Source of the DNA: JANQEU01 sp965601455
GTDB lineage: Bacteria; Bacteroidota; Bacteroidia; Cytophagales; Cyclobacteriaceae
Length of the DNA stretch: 64,000 nucleotides
Reading direction: 5' to 3'
NCBI GenBank assembly: GCA_965601455.1
Contig: OZ271831.1
Span: forward strand, 558,001 to 622,000
The notes under the pieces are model-generated. The model was not told the DNA's origin, did not search any database, and saw only the letters and a list, made by a program, of their open reading frames with translations. Shown here piece by piece: positions 57,101 to 63,667 of the stretch. The translations under genes were made by a program, and so were the position numbers. Every line of letters starts with the position of its first letter. The first letter of the stretch is position 1.

Positions 57101-57579
57101 TTATCATTATCATCAATATCAAAAGAAGTAAGTGTCAGATTTGGATCACTACCATATGGTGTAGGTCCTGTAGTGAATCCGCCGTATACCCAGACTAATT
57201 GCCCAGCTGAGTTGTATTTGGCGATAAAGATGTCGTCGTAAGAGTCGTCATCATTGAATCCTCCGGAAATTGGAAATGCCGTTGCCGCAGATGGATCAAA
57301 GTCATAGATCTGATCTCCCCTGAAACTGCCAGCAACATAGGTATTTCCCTGGCTGTCGATTTTCCATCCAATGGGTGAGATCGGCCATTGATTATTTGTG
57401 ATGTTGTACGCCCAATTAAGGTTTTGTGCCTTAGTGTTATTAGATAAAAGGCAAATAATGAGGAGTAGAATAAATACGTATACTGTTCGCTTGGGAAAGA
57501 TGGTTTTGTCGAAGAGTTCGATTCTTGATCGAATCTCTAGACGAGTCTTTCCCCTTGTCATTTGGACTAGATTATTCAT
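48106..57579 (-). CDS. giant T9SS-secreted adhesin-like multidomain protein
   Basis: A 3157-residue surface protein. The N-terminus has a long basic leader and signal helix (TVYVFILLLIICLLSNNTKAQ), then an SBBP/beta-propeller-like region (about 50-490: GNTYVAGSFRGDQIYDFDPSA, LAKYNSS). About 17 Ig-like Big_5-type domains follow (490-2460), each built on P-x-D-x-A/T-x-x-V-x-x-D-x-x-L-x-(I/L)-T-F-(D/N)-E-P-V and ending in W-x-F-(T/S)-T. Then come three cadherin-like repeats (TDITLTNNTVDEN..., each with FDFE and RVRTTD), four C-terminal Ig-like repeats (QTITFNTISDQVF...) and a T9SS sorting domain (VLVYPNPGNGLFNI...VKRIQIR). Large, calcium-ready, repetitive secreted proteins of this type mediate attachment or biofilm. 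The frame is intact. Function as adhesin is inference. Confidence 0.92.
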   Translation of the reverse strand: MNNLVQMTRGKTRLEIRSRIELFDKTIFPKRTVYVFILLLIICLLSNNTKAQNLNWAYNITNNQWPISPIGWKIDSQGNTYVAGSFRGDQIYDFDPSAATAFPISGGFNDDDSYDDIFIAKYNSAGQLVWVYGGFTTGPTPYGSDPNLTLTSFDIDDNDNIYLGGYMQGTTGVYFYWNSSQSFITGQSTGTPATDWDGAFLIKINSNGVEQWEVNSIAMATDGTIEDLQYSEALDKVVITGHFSGRHFSSFSTTYNSLYFANKESYLAHVDPSDGSYSNVTHIVQSGGGNQGNNNKPTDLWVDGLGNSYVLGTFSRTADFNPSGSTNSLNPASGGNYLAKYNSSNSYSWAIQNTETLFDIQEKESGNVLVLRGDETYNRVIEEFNSSGSSQGEKFNSTVFQSNFFLTESDQIVYNEDLFSSSTGTYIADFYGFPVPGSDDQIFLKEVNTIGFDFDPSGGIWTVKSDFISREAFVLAKYSNAVDNTAPSYTAFTPLDDTYEVNTNVDLIITFDEPVRPISNSTSLLKKFYVRRSSDNAILDDVNVYSDEVTFSGNQILINLDTELPDNTEMYINFDNGFVIDYAGNQATGVPNFNKTIWNFSTGPNPDMTAPGIQSLLPMNSDSEVEVGVNLSITFDEPVALIPSRLIYVRYVSGGAAVTSFNTSSGNVVLSGNTLTLDPVADLPTDAALYVDIPSNAIEDLSNNAFPGTNASSWAFTTETGDVTPPGILSVVPGNGASNVLIGDNLTLLFNETIQTVPSQNLYIRYVSDNGIFTQLNTSVGSTITISGNQVALNPIPDLPYETALYVDIPSGVFEDLAGNDFVGITTPSWNFTTQNEPDAQAPFVLTYSPADGADNVAVDSDLILTFNEPIVKGGGNIQIHYAGGSLIESIPVTNGNVTISGAELTINPTSDLPFSSDVYVTVSGAAIDDENSNSFAGINNNSTWNFSTADPIDNQPPSISSLFPVDDEKFVALDANLEITFDEPVQTGSGNMQIKNSNGSTKETITISDVSIDGNQVTINPDNDFFLYSEFYILIPDGFFLDMAGNPFPGISDNSTWNFSTRDPDDTNGPIIISLNPGDDDTEIPLDANLVIELDEAVEPVNTSSFIQIRRVSPNTIIETIEFDDPNVLIEDEFITIDPTSDFLPETEYYIYFPSGVLKDFSGNQNTFSLTSNSQWNFTTVDPPPVAISFDPGLGATDVPTYTNLSITFNEPVQLRSGGFFQMFNASNDQQIGTTWSFNGAQFDGNTVYYDIPMDLPGETSIYFIISDGIEDLAGNGFASISPNDWTITTAPQDVSEPMIVTVSPEEGTTDVALDANIVMTFDEPVEPVNQFSFVQIRKAPNSIIENIEFVDDNVTFSGNSVTIDPTNDFEAGTDYFIYLPTGVLQDLSGNSNTFSSTNIDDWNFTTAAPALAITSVSPDFNSSNGHVLTLDVYFNRNIQLVGNDSDWIIRLFRYSDDQPGAFAKIENAIVDGNHLEMLLEWDPLDNEEVYVSFIPGRIQDLEGNDFEIPVSKDHWKFTSDWDYVERTALQPENFSIKNVIDGDIKITYDQNIQKGQNGSYTLRKWTGSEVILSFTMDDPRVSIVDDEVFFDVDDLLEYNTRYFITALGVPIRGVNGEPTRAFNNNVTFVFTIEPDPALFAQPIAFTPNHQSTGISVDTDLTIEFSNPVTFGGSIFIYNINTGSQIGSSISTTVDATIDGNIVTIPTNQTLPYETEIAVRVSESAFISENHGVFEITDNDTWYFTTEDAPDTESPTISTLSPTDGAANVPIDASFTLTLNENVQKGIGNIEVRRISDEGVETSVSVNSGSVIVTNNEVSFSFPDDLNFSTDYWIYMDQGAIEDIAGNDFGITSDATWQFTAEPPPLAISSVSPDFNSSNGHVLTLDIHFNRDIQLVGNATDWIVRLFRRSDDQAGAFASIGNATVDGNHLEMLLEWDPLDNEEVYVSFFPGVIQDTEGNDFNIPTSKDYWKFTSDWDYVERTALQPENFSIKNAIDGDIKITYDQNIQKGQNGSYTLRKWTGSEVILSFDMNDPRVSVSGNDVFFDVDDLLEYNTRYFITALGVPIRGVNGEPTRAFNDNVTFVFTIEPDPALFAQPIAFTPGHQSTGIPVDTDLSIEFSNPVTFGGSIFIYNRNTGSQIGSSVSTAADASIDGNIVTIPTNQILPYETEIAIRVSESAFISEDHGVFEITDNDTWFFTTEEAPDITAPMVNSVTPTDDADNVATDEALIVTFNEDIMLGMNGATKQAVIRNNSTVFEVIPLTPANINGNQLTMPHSDFEESTEYHVLLADGVIADLANNWFPGYTTSDDWNFTTGDFTGPTITSLDPDDDATNVSLDQNLILTFNEPVQSTGGGVFSLFNKSTGEQIGPNWFFPAGATFDGNTVTYDIPITLPYETEVYINIANAIEDEAGNNASNINDNESWTFTTIENSDPTDITLTNNTVDENASIGLIIGTLNAVDPNGSDTHTFELVSGEGDDNNDGFLVDNAFLKSNTVFDFETQNPLSIRVRTTDNYNNFHEKILSIVINDVFEDPGNTDPTDISITSITIQENEPIGTVIGQFTTSDADGGDTHVYSLVSGTGSDDNGSFDIDDDELTSLESFDFESKSSYSIRVRTTDNNGGTYEEQFTIAIEDVLEIIPNQAPTDLEISSQSIAENETIGTVVGSFQTTDPDADDVHTYSLVSGEGDDDNAVFEIDDNELVTNQVLDYEVQNSFSIRIRTTDEQGAFFEKSIAILVEDVEERVAQTITFNTISDQVFGGSLNLTASSDSDLEVSYDSISGPIIIEGNTVSFVGTGNAIIRAYQDGDDNYFAADSVEVSFVINKADQTISIDSISDKNSTDDPFMASASVSSGLSLTYRVSGPATISEQTITLSGDIGTVSLIVEQVGNTNYNPTIDSITFTVSGPEKSNQEITFNELTPITFGTEFIVLSASSNSGLTVDFTLLDGPGSINGDTVVITGAGVINVRATQAGNDTLNAAQAVDRSIIVNKADQILTVLAIEDKLLSDGPIEIQASVNTNLPLSYSIDGPATIASNVITLIGIGTVTITVSQVGDDNYNPISGTVSFEVNEEIVSGLEDNWVNEVLVYPNPGNGLFNITRTNRSIRVVVSDLRGQALKTIELDSNNSLLDLTQLSSGVYLLRGSDGKDVFVKRIQIR
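50975..51990 (-). repeat. internal duplication, C-terminal copy
   Basis: About 339 residues (from LAISSVSPDFNSSNGHVLTL to ITDNDTWFFTTE) that repeat the segment at 52337-53352 with a 1362-bp period (454 residues). In the stretch starting 51301 compared with 52663, 48 of 60 bases agree and 11 of the 12 differences fall at one codon position, the wobble position. Ends are approximate. Confidence 0.85.
52337..53352 (-). repeat. internal duplication, N-terminal copy
   Basis: Copy with LAITSVSPDFNSSNGHVLTL to ITDNDTWYFTTE, followed by a Big_5-type domain (DTESPTISTLSPTDGAANV) of about 115 residues that completes the 454-residue unit. The protein sequence is far better conserved between copies than the DNA. 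Confidence 0.85.
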
Positions 57580-57665
57580 GGCTTCTTACGTTTTGTTTTG
57601 TAGTATTTTGGGCCGAAAGCTGCGATTCGACACAAGTCAAAGAAGCCAATTAATTATTGATGTTT

Positions 57666-57686
57666 TTTCACCCAATCGGGGTGAAA
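57666..57686. repeat. hairpin between regulator and adhesin genes
   Basis: TTTCACCC (57666-57673) and GGGTGAAA (57679-57686) form a perfect 8-bp stem with a five-base loop. It could end transcription of the LuxR gene that stops at 57762, though no T run follows on the minus strand. A leader structure of the adhesin mRNA is the alternative. Confidence 0.45.
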
Positions 57687-57692
57687 TTGTAG

Positions 57693-57730
57693 CTACCCAG
57701 GTGGGTAGTTTTTACTATCTGGGCGGGTAG
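57693..57730. promoter_or_regulatory. twin dyad operator candidate upstream of the adhesin
   Basis: CTACCCAGGTGGGTAG (57693-57708) is a near-perfect palindrome with 6-bp arms. CTATCTGGGCGGGTAG (57715-57730) is a degenerate second copy with the same GGGTAG right half. The centres are 22 bases apart, two helical turns, so two dimers could bind on one DNA face. The site lies 114-151 bases upstream of the adhesin start. The two upstream LuxR-type regulators are the obvious candidates to bind; unproven. Confidence 0.5.
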
Positions 57731-57761
57731 TTATTGGTGTAAGTCTCTGGTTTACAGACAA

Positions 57762-59384
57762 CTATTTTTCAGGTGATTTGATTACAAATTGCAAAGCCTC
57801 TTTCCTTCCTGATACTCCCAGTTTTTCGTAAATCCTTTTTAAATGAAATTTTACGGTGTTCACAGATAAGAAAATTGACTCCGCTATCTCCCGATTGCTT
57901 TTATCCGAAATTGCTAACTGAAGAATCTCGAATTCACGATCGCTGAGTGGTAGTTCAAGTTTTGCGTTAATACTTTCCTGGTTGAGTTTAAATTCGCTGG
58001 GTCTTCCGTTAATGTAGGCATTGATGCGTAGTCGTAAGTCATCTATTTCCTTCGACATCAGATCTTTTGCCAATCTTGACCGGTTCCGTTGAAGAATGAA
58101 AATCGCGGTTCCACCGATTAGCAGAATTACAGTTAAAGCGATGATGCTGAACTGTTGAATCCTGGCTTTTCTTACTTCATTCTCCGCTAGCTTCTTTTCC
58201 AGGTTGAGTTTTTCAATTTCTTGTTCTTTCTGTTGGCTTATTAAAGAAATCTCTAGGTCCTTGATTCGGTTAAGCTGGTTATTTTTATCTAGTGAATCCT
58301 TTAATGTGGTGAGTGATTCCAGCGTTTCATAGGCATTCTTAAATAATTCTAACTGGAATTGAAGGCTGGAAGTGAGTTGAAGAATCTCTATTTGTTCCTC
58401 TAAAAGCTGTTGTTGTGCGCTAATCGTCTTTGCCCTTTCAAGTTCAATTAAGGCTTGCTTTTTATCACCATTTTCAATGTGAAGCTTCGCCAGGTGGATA
58501 CGAGTTCTACAAATTGAATAAACATTATTGGTGTTAATATAGTGGTTTAGGGCCTCGTTAAGCAAGACATGAGCCACATCGTACTGTCCGGTTCTCATGT
58601 ACAAAACTGCCAGATTCACTTTTTGATTATTGAATTTAACTTCATTTCCCTGTACCTCATACAAGGACATGGATTCGCGGAAATGTGACTCCGATAAGGC
58701 ATATCTTCCAAGATTCAATTCCGCCATAGCCATGTTACTTATGCGTAAAGCCAGCTCCCTTTGCTGATCAGGCCTCAAGTAGTCTATAGATTTCTGATAG
58801 TATTCAATTGCTTTTTCATATTCCTCTTTTTGACCCATGATAAAGCCCATCGAATTGTAGTCGTAGGCCAAAGCACTTGAATCCCCCTCTTCCAGGTCCA
58901 TAACGAAAACCTGCTCCATGTATGTCAACGCGCTATCGTATTGCCCAAGTCGTACAAAGAACACAGACATATTGAATTTGCTATCCGCAACCATAGTAGG
59001 GTCTGAATAATCTTTGGCAAAAGCCAGGCTTTTTCTAGCTACCTTCAAGGCCAGACTGTAGTGTCCTAAGATTCCATGACATTCGGAAATATATAAGTAG
59101 CATTCGGCCATAAATACAGGATCAGGGATATTTTCAACCTCGGCTATCTGAATGGATGAATAATAGGCATTAATGGCTTCTTCAAAATTCGATTGGTCGA
59201 AAAGGATGTCACCTTTTAGTTTTTCGCTAATGTGAGAGTAGGCAGATTCTTCAATCTGTTGTATCCAGAACATCGCGCTGTCAAGCTTTTTTTCTTCATA
59301 ATATGACCGTGCTTTTTCCAGTGCAGTCTGACTCCAGCCTGGCAGAGCGATAACGAGACCGATTATAACAAATAGCTTACGCAT
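57762..59384 (-). CDS. TPR-LuxR transmembrane regulator, second copy
   Basis: A 540-residue protein: signal peptide (MRKLFVIIGLVIALPGWSQ), about seven tetratricopeptide repeats (20-340: FEEAINAYYSSIQIAEV, YEKAIEYYQKSIDYL), a coiled coil (360-405), one membrane helix (IQQFSIIALTVILLIGGTAIFIL) and a C-terminal LuxR/GerE helix-turn-helix (LSDREFEILQLAISDKSNREIAESIFLSVNTVKFHLKRIYEKLG). The layout implies periplasmic sensing joined directly to cytoplasmic DNA binding. It overlaps its paralogue by eight bases. Confidence 0.9.
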   Translation of the reverse strand: MRKLFVIIGLVIALPGWSQTALEKARSYYEEKKLDSAMFWIQQIEESAYSHISEKLKGDILFDQSNFEEAINAYYSSIQIAEVENIPDPVFMAECYLYISECHGILGHYSLALKVARKSLAFAKDYSDPTMVADSKFNMSVFFVRLGQYDSALTYMEQVFVMDLEEGDSSALAYDYNSMGFIMGQKEEYEKAIEYYQKSIDYLRPDQQRELALRISNMAMAELNLGRYALSESHFRESMSLYEVQGNEVKFNNQKVNLAVLYMRTGQYDVAHVLLNEALNHYINTNNVYSICRTRIHLAKLHIENGDKKQALIELERAKTISAQQQLLEEQIEILQLTSSLQFQLELFKNAYETLESLTTLKDSLDKNNQLNRIKDLEISLISQQKEQEIEKLNLEKKLAENEVRKARIQQFSIIALTVILLIGGTAIFILQRNRSRLAKDLMSKEIDDLRLRINAYINGRPSEFKLNQESINAKLELPLSDREFEILQLAISDKSNREIAESIFLSVNTVKFHLKRIYEKLGVSGRKEALQFVIKSPEK

Positions 59385-60888
59385 CCTTTAATATGACCTC
59401 AAGAGCTTCTTTTCTGTTGGTAACTCCCAGCTTGCCGTAAATATTTTTTAGATGGGTCTTTACTGTGTTGATGGATACAAATAGTTCATCCGCAATTTCC
59501 TGATTGGATTTTTGCGTGTAGATGTGTTTGAAAATGTCAAATTCCCTTTCGGATAATGGATTGACCAGGTTTTCATTCAGAGTTTCATATTCCAGGTTGA
59601 TCTCACCTTCATACTTGCCGATTAGGGTTTTAATTTCCATTCTCAAATCAGTGATTTCTCCGGACAAGGCTTTGTTTTTCAATTGGCTCTTTTGTCTCTG
59701 AATGATTACAACGGTGACACTGGCAATGAGAACGATAGCCACAATAATGGATAAATACTGCTGTGTAATTCGTTGTCTTTGGATTTCGTCCTGGGCCTTT
59801 TGGATAGTCTTTTCTTTCTCAGCTGTTTCATATTGGGTTTGTAGTTCCGCTATAGTTTCTTGTTGATCTGCATTTCGCGCAGAATCCGAGTAGTATTTAT
59901 ATTCCTGGAAGTATTTCAAAGCACTTCTATAATTATTCCTTTTCTCCATAATCTCAGAAAGGGTTTGTGCACTTTCGGCTTTTATGAAGATATCTTTTGT
60001 ATTATCAAAAGCCAATTGACCATAGTAGATCGCTTCTTCTAGTTTGTTCAAAGCAAAGAGGGTGGTGGCAAGCTGATTATAATCGTGTATCAGACCTATA
60101 GAGTCCTGGTTAGCTTGGTCAAGATTGATGGCTTTCCTAAAATACAATTCTGAAGAATCCAGTGAACCGATGTCATAAAAAACTGCCGCGATAATGTTGG
60201 ACCCAATCGCCAAGCTTCGGAAATCTTGTAACTTTTCAACAAGAGTGTTCGACAGCCGCAAATAATAAAGTGCTGAATCATTAACACCGATCATGTTATA
60301 GATTTGACCCACATTTTGCATAATACGAGCCATTGAGGCGGTATCCTGCTGGCCAATACTAATATCCAGAGATTTAAGGAAAGTCTCTAATGCCTTATCT
60401 GGATCACGACTATACCGGATGTAGACAATGGCTAATGAATTTAACGATTCTGCTTGTTCCTTCTCAAATTCACCGTTTTCAAAAATCATGTTAGCCTTAA
60501 GTAAAACGCTTAATGCTGTATCGAATTTAGATTGCCAGACATAGTTGCGGCCAATGTCCATGAATAGTTTACCAAGTTCTTTCTGGTATTGGTCGCTACC
60601 TTCATAAGGTACCAATATCCTATATGCTCTATGGAAATAACTGGAGGACTCCTCAAATTGGTAATCATACATTTTTACCAGTCCGTTGAGTTGAAGGGCT
60701 CTTGCCCACGTTATGTCCTTCATTTGCGAAGAATCACCAGAGAGAATAAGGTTTACCAGCTCCGAGCTTTTGGCAGGATCAATATCACGCAGTGAATCCG
60801 CTTTCCTTAGCCAATCTTCAGGTTGACAAAAACCTGCCAATTGAAGCATAAGCAGGAGCAGTGCAAATGAATATGAGCGGTAATTCAT
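59377..60888 (-). CDS. TPR-LuxR transmembrane regulator, first copy
   Basis: A 503-residue paralogue of the next gene: signal peptide (MNYRSYSFALLLLMLQLAGFCQ), TPR region (30-330), coiled coil (TIAELQTQYETAEKEKTIQKAQDEIQRQ), a membrane helix (YLSIIVAIVLIASVTVVII) and a LuxR/GerE domain (LSEREFDIFKHIYTQKSNQEIADELFVSINTVKTHLKNIYGKLGVTNRKEALEVI). Tandem organisation with an eight-base overlap indicates one transcript. The adhesin is the next gene downstream. It is divergent from the sigma-factor operon across 178 bases. Confidence 0.9.
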   Translation of the reverse strand: MNYRSYSFALLLLMLQLAGFCQPEDWLRKADSLRDIDPAKSSELVNLILSGDSSQMKDITWARALQLNGLVKMYDYQFEESSSYFHRAYRILVPYEGSDQYQKELGKLFMDIGRNYVWQSKFDTALSVLLKANMIFENGEFEKEQAESLNSLAIVYIRYSRDPDKALETFLKSLDISIGQQDTASMARIMQNVGQIYNMIGVNDSALYYLRLSNTLVEKLQDFRSLAIGSNIIAAVFYDIGSLDSSELYFRKAINLDQANQDSIGLIHDYNQLATTLFALNKLEEAIYYGQLAFDNTKDIFIKAESAQTLSEIMEKRNNYRSALKYFQEYKYYSDSARNADQQETIAELQTQYETAEKEKTIQKAQDEIQRQRITQQYLSIIVAIVLIASVTVVIIQRQKSQLKNKALSGEITDLRMEIKTLIGKYEGEINLEYETLNENLVNPLSEREFDIFKHIYTQKSNQEIADELFVSINTVKTHLKNIYGKLGVTNRKEALEVILKDA

Positions 60889-61025
60889 ACATTAAAAATA
60901 TGGATCAGTTCCTATATACCAATCTCATGGGCTTAAAATCAAGTCGATTTGATGAAATACTAACAGTAAAATGAAAAAAAATTCATTCCTATCGAACCTA
61001 TTGTCTAGTCGTGTGTAGTACCTCA

Positions 61026-61041
61026 TGACTTCCGGAAGTCA
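61026..61041. promoter_or_regulatory. perfect palindrome before the FGE/sigma operon
   Basis: TGACTTCCGGAAGTCA is perfectly self-complementary over 16 bases and lies 25 bases before the start at 61067, in the gap shared with the divergent LuxR genes. This is the size of a dimeric activator or repressor site. The binding protein is unknown. Confidence 0.5.
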
Positions 61042-61066
61042 ACACACTTATTGAAATGAAAAACAA

Positions 61067-63073
61067 ATGAAAAAGATACTAACAATTATTCTGGGAATGG
61101 TGATTGCCACTGGATCAACCATTGCCAGTAAACGACCGGAAGACATTCCTTCGAAATTGCGAGAACTTAAGCCATTGGCCTGGTACGAGGAAAAAACTCG
61201 TAACTGGCAGTCTTTTACAATTGAGAATCCGGATGACAAGGAAGCATGGTTCCAGCTATTCCAAGCGTCGTATTACGCCAATAGGTCATCAGATGAAATG
61301 AAGATGATTGTGGATCAGATGTTAGATAAGTTCCCGGGTACACTTGAGTCTCAATATGCCGAAGCAAGAGTCAATGGCTGGAATGAAACAGGAACTTTAT
61401 TAATGGAAAAGGCGGTAGCCCAAGCTACAAAGAACAATCAATTTCTTGCGGAGCGATTGATTCTGAGCGAATTATCGATGAATCGAGAGAATAGGGAAGA
61501 AATGTCCAACAGGTTGTATGAGAGTGGCATTATGTATTCCAGTTTATTAAACTATTGTTACAACATGCTAATGTCTGTTTCTGACGGAGGAATACTGGTT
61601 CTGGAAGGAGAAACAACGACTCTTCCAGTATATGTTCTGCAGGATGTGATGAATGTCAGAAAAGACATCGCGGTTCTAAATCTCGAATTTCTCAGTAGCG
61701 AAAACTATCTTAACTATTTCAGTGAACATCATCAATTGAATGGTCTGAATTCAGGAATGTCTGCTTCTCAGTTTGTGGAGGCACTTCCGACTCAAAACAA
61801 GGATCGTGAGATTTATTACGGTCTTACTTTACCCAGCGAACATCTCAATGGACTGGAAGAGAAATTGTTTGTTGTTGGACTTGCTTCCGCTCATGAACCG
61901 AACGAATTTGATCATTTTGCAGTGTTGAAAGAGAACATTGAAAATCGCTTTTTACTCGACTATCTCACCGTAGATTTTAGTGGAGAACCGAAAACAGCAA
62001 CTGGAAAGGTCTACCAAGTCAACTACATCCTTCCATTGCTCCTTTTGAAAGAGTATTACGATGAAGCTGGAAATACAAATGCTGCAGAGCGATGGAGCGA
62101 GATGATTCTTGAACTTGCCGAGGAATCTCAAATTAAGGAAAGAGTCTCTCTGCTAATGGAGAAATCCGCTTCGGCTCCCGCTGATTTTAAGACGGTGGAT
62201 ATAGATCAGAAAAATCTTGAAAAGGATTTGATGAAGATCAAAGACAACCTCTACGCTTCCGCCTATGAGGTAACCAATCGACAGTATTGGGATTACATGG
62301 ATTATCTCTATAAAAACGGATATACAGAACTGTATGAAAAGTCAAAGGTAGACTTGTCTAAATATGATGAGATTACTGCCACACTTTTGAACAATTATCA
62401 TTATAGCCCGGAAAATGCTCAGGCGTTGAACGTAAAACGTGCGAAAGCAGATAAATTCCTGGAGTTTCCAGCTATCGATATGTCCTATGAGACAGCATTG
62501 GGCTACTTGGAATGGTTGACCTATCAGTACAACCGGCAAGAGGGTCGGAAGTACAAAAAGGTAGAATTTCGACTTCCAACCGAAAAAGAGTGGTCGATCT
62601 CGGCTTTAGGATATCCAGAATTTCAATCATGGAATCTGGATGAGAACGTAGTGAAGGCACGCCCCTTCGGCCATGAAAAACCAAAAGTTTATGAGAACTA
62701 TAAAATCGGAGATTATGAAGATGTGCTCTATCCATGGTACCACTCACATTGGGAGAAACTTCGAGGCAGCATTGTAAATCGACACGGTTGCTACCTGGCA
62801 AATGTCAAAACCACCGATGAGATCACCTGCCCAGCGGGTATCCCCGGAGACGGATGGGAGTTCACATCAACAGTGGGTACCTACTTTCCTAATGGAATGG
62901 GACTGTACGATGTGATAGGTAACGTCGCTGAGATGATTGATCAGCCTGGAAAGGCAATGGGGGGAAGTTGGAACCATGTAGCCAGAGAATCTACAATTTC
63001 TAGTATCAATTCCTATGATGGCCCGGTCAGTGAAGTAGGATTTAGGATATTTATGGAGGTAATCGAAGAGTAG
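61067..63073 (+). CDS. exported formylglycine-generating-enzyme-like protein
   Basis: A 668-residue protein with a signal peptide (MKKILTIILGMVIATGSTIAS) and no lipobox, so it is not the GldK/GldJ lipoprotein type. The N-terminal part (25-390) has helical TPR-like segments and a stretch GGILVLEGETTTLPVYVLQDVMNVRKDIAVLNLEFL that resembles a motif of large Bacteroidota membrane glycosyltransferase-like proteins. The C-terminal part (395-668) is a FGE-sulfatase domain (ASAYEVTNRQYWDYM, FRLPTEKEWSISA, GLYDVIGNVAEMI, AMGGSWNH, VGFRIF). I do not see the paired active-site cysteines of true formylglycine-generating enzymes, so a binding or structural role is more likely. First gene of a sigma/anti-sigma operon. 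Confidence 0.8.
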   Translation: MKKILTIILGMVIATGSTIASKRPEDIPSKLRELKPLAWYEEKTRNWQSFTIENPDDKEAWFQLFQASYYANRSSDEMKMIVDQMLDKFPGTLESQYAEARVNGWNETGTLLMEKAVAQATKNNQFLAERLILSELSMNRENREEMSNRLYESGIMYSSLLNYCYNMLMSVSDGGILVLEGETTTLPVYVLQDVMNVRKDIAVLNLEFLSSENYLNYFSEHHQLNGLNSGMSASQFVEALPTQNKDREIYYGLTLPSEHLNGLEEKLFVVGLASAHEPNEFDHFAVLKENIENRFLLDYLTVDFSGEPKTATGKVYQVNYILPLLLLKEYYDEAGNTNAAERWSEMILELAEESQIKERVSLLMEKSASAPADFKTVDIDQKNLEKDLMKIKDNLYASAYEVTNRQYWDYMDYLYKNGYTELYEKSKVDLSKYDEITATLLNNYHYSPENAQALNVKRAKADKFLEFPAIDMSYETALGYLEWLTYQYNRQEGRKYKKVEFRLPTEKEWSISALGYPEFQSWNLDENVVKARPFGHEKPKVYENYKIGDYEDVLYPWYHSHWEKLRGSIVNRHGCYLANVKTTDEITCPAGIPGDGWEFTSTVGTYFPNGMGLYDVIGNVAEMIDQPGKAMGGSWNHVARESTISSINSYDGPVSEVGFRIFMEVIEE

Positions 63074-63667
63074 GTGCCATTCTTCAGTATAAATAGTAGA
63101 AAGTCCGATGAAAGTTTGATGGTACTCGTCCAAGCGGGGAACCATCGGGCTTTTTCCGAACTCTATGATCGGTATGCCAACCGGATGAAAGGATATTTCC
63201 TCAGAATGCTTTGGTACAGGGAAGATGTCGCGGAAGATTACGTCCACGATATATTCTTGAAAATCATTGAGAATCCTGAGCGATTTAATACGGAGATGAA
63301 GTTCCTTCCCTGGTTTTTCCAGGTGGCATCCAACATGTGTAAAAATGCTTACCGAAAGAAAGCATTTGATGACGAATATCGTAATCAAATGGATCGTCAT
63401 TCGACAGTTATCCCAATGATTGAAAAGGAAATAGATGAACGCATTGAAAGGGATGAATTGCAAAAGGTCCTGGATAAGATGGACGAGGAGAAGAGAAATC
63501 TTTATCTGATGCGATACCAACAAGAACTCTCTATCAAGGAGTTATCGGAGGTTTTTGAGACTAACGAGGGTACAATAAAGTCTAGACTTCATCAACTAAG
63601 AAAAACCTTGATGTTGTCATTATCAAACGTAAACATAGAACAAGATGGAAGACAGGCAGCTGGATAG
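63074..63667 (+). CDS. ECF-type RNA polymerase sigma factor
   Basis: A 197-residue sigma-70 family protein. It starts with GTG immediately after the upstream stop; an ATG at 63119 would remove the first 15 residues, but the SDESLM opening of region 2 favours the GTG. Region 2: LVQAGNHRAFSELYDRYANRMKGYFLRMLWYREDVAEDYVHDIFLKIIENPERF, with the -10 helix FLPWFFQVASNMCKNAYRKK. Region 4: MRYQQELSIKELSEVFETNEGTIKSRLHQLRKTL. It is followed, with a 23-base overlap, by a probable anti-sigma gene. Confidence 0.92.
   Translation: MPFFSINSRKSDESLMVLVQAGNHRAFSELYDRYANRMKGYFLRMLWYREDVAEDYVHDIFLKIIENPERFNTEMKFLPWFFQVASNMCKNAYRKKAFDDEYRNQMDRHSTVIPMIEKEIDERIERDELQKVLDKMDEEKRNLYLMRYQQELSIKELSEVFETNEGTIKSRLHQLRKTLMLSLSNVNIEQDGRQAAG

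Noticed and set aside
48106..57579. Many 60-140-residue ORFs on both strands inside the adhesin gene
   Set aside because: They are shadows of a highly repetitive long frame; none has a start context, domain or conserved pattern of its own.
61067..63073. GldK or GldJ of the gliding/T9SS machinery
   Set aside because: Those are lipoproteins with an FGE domain and neighbours gldL/M/N. This protein has no lipobox and sits in a sigma-factor operon.
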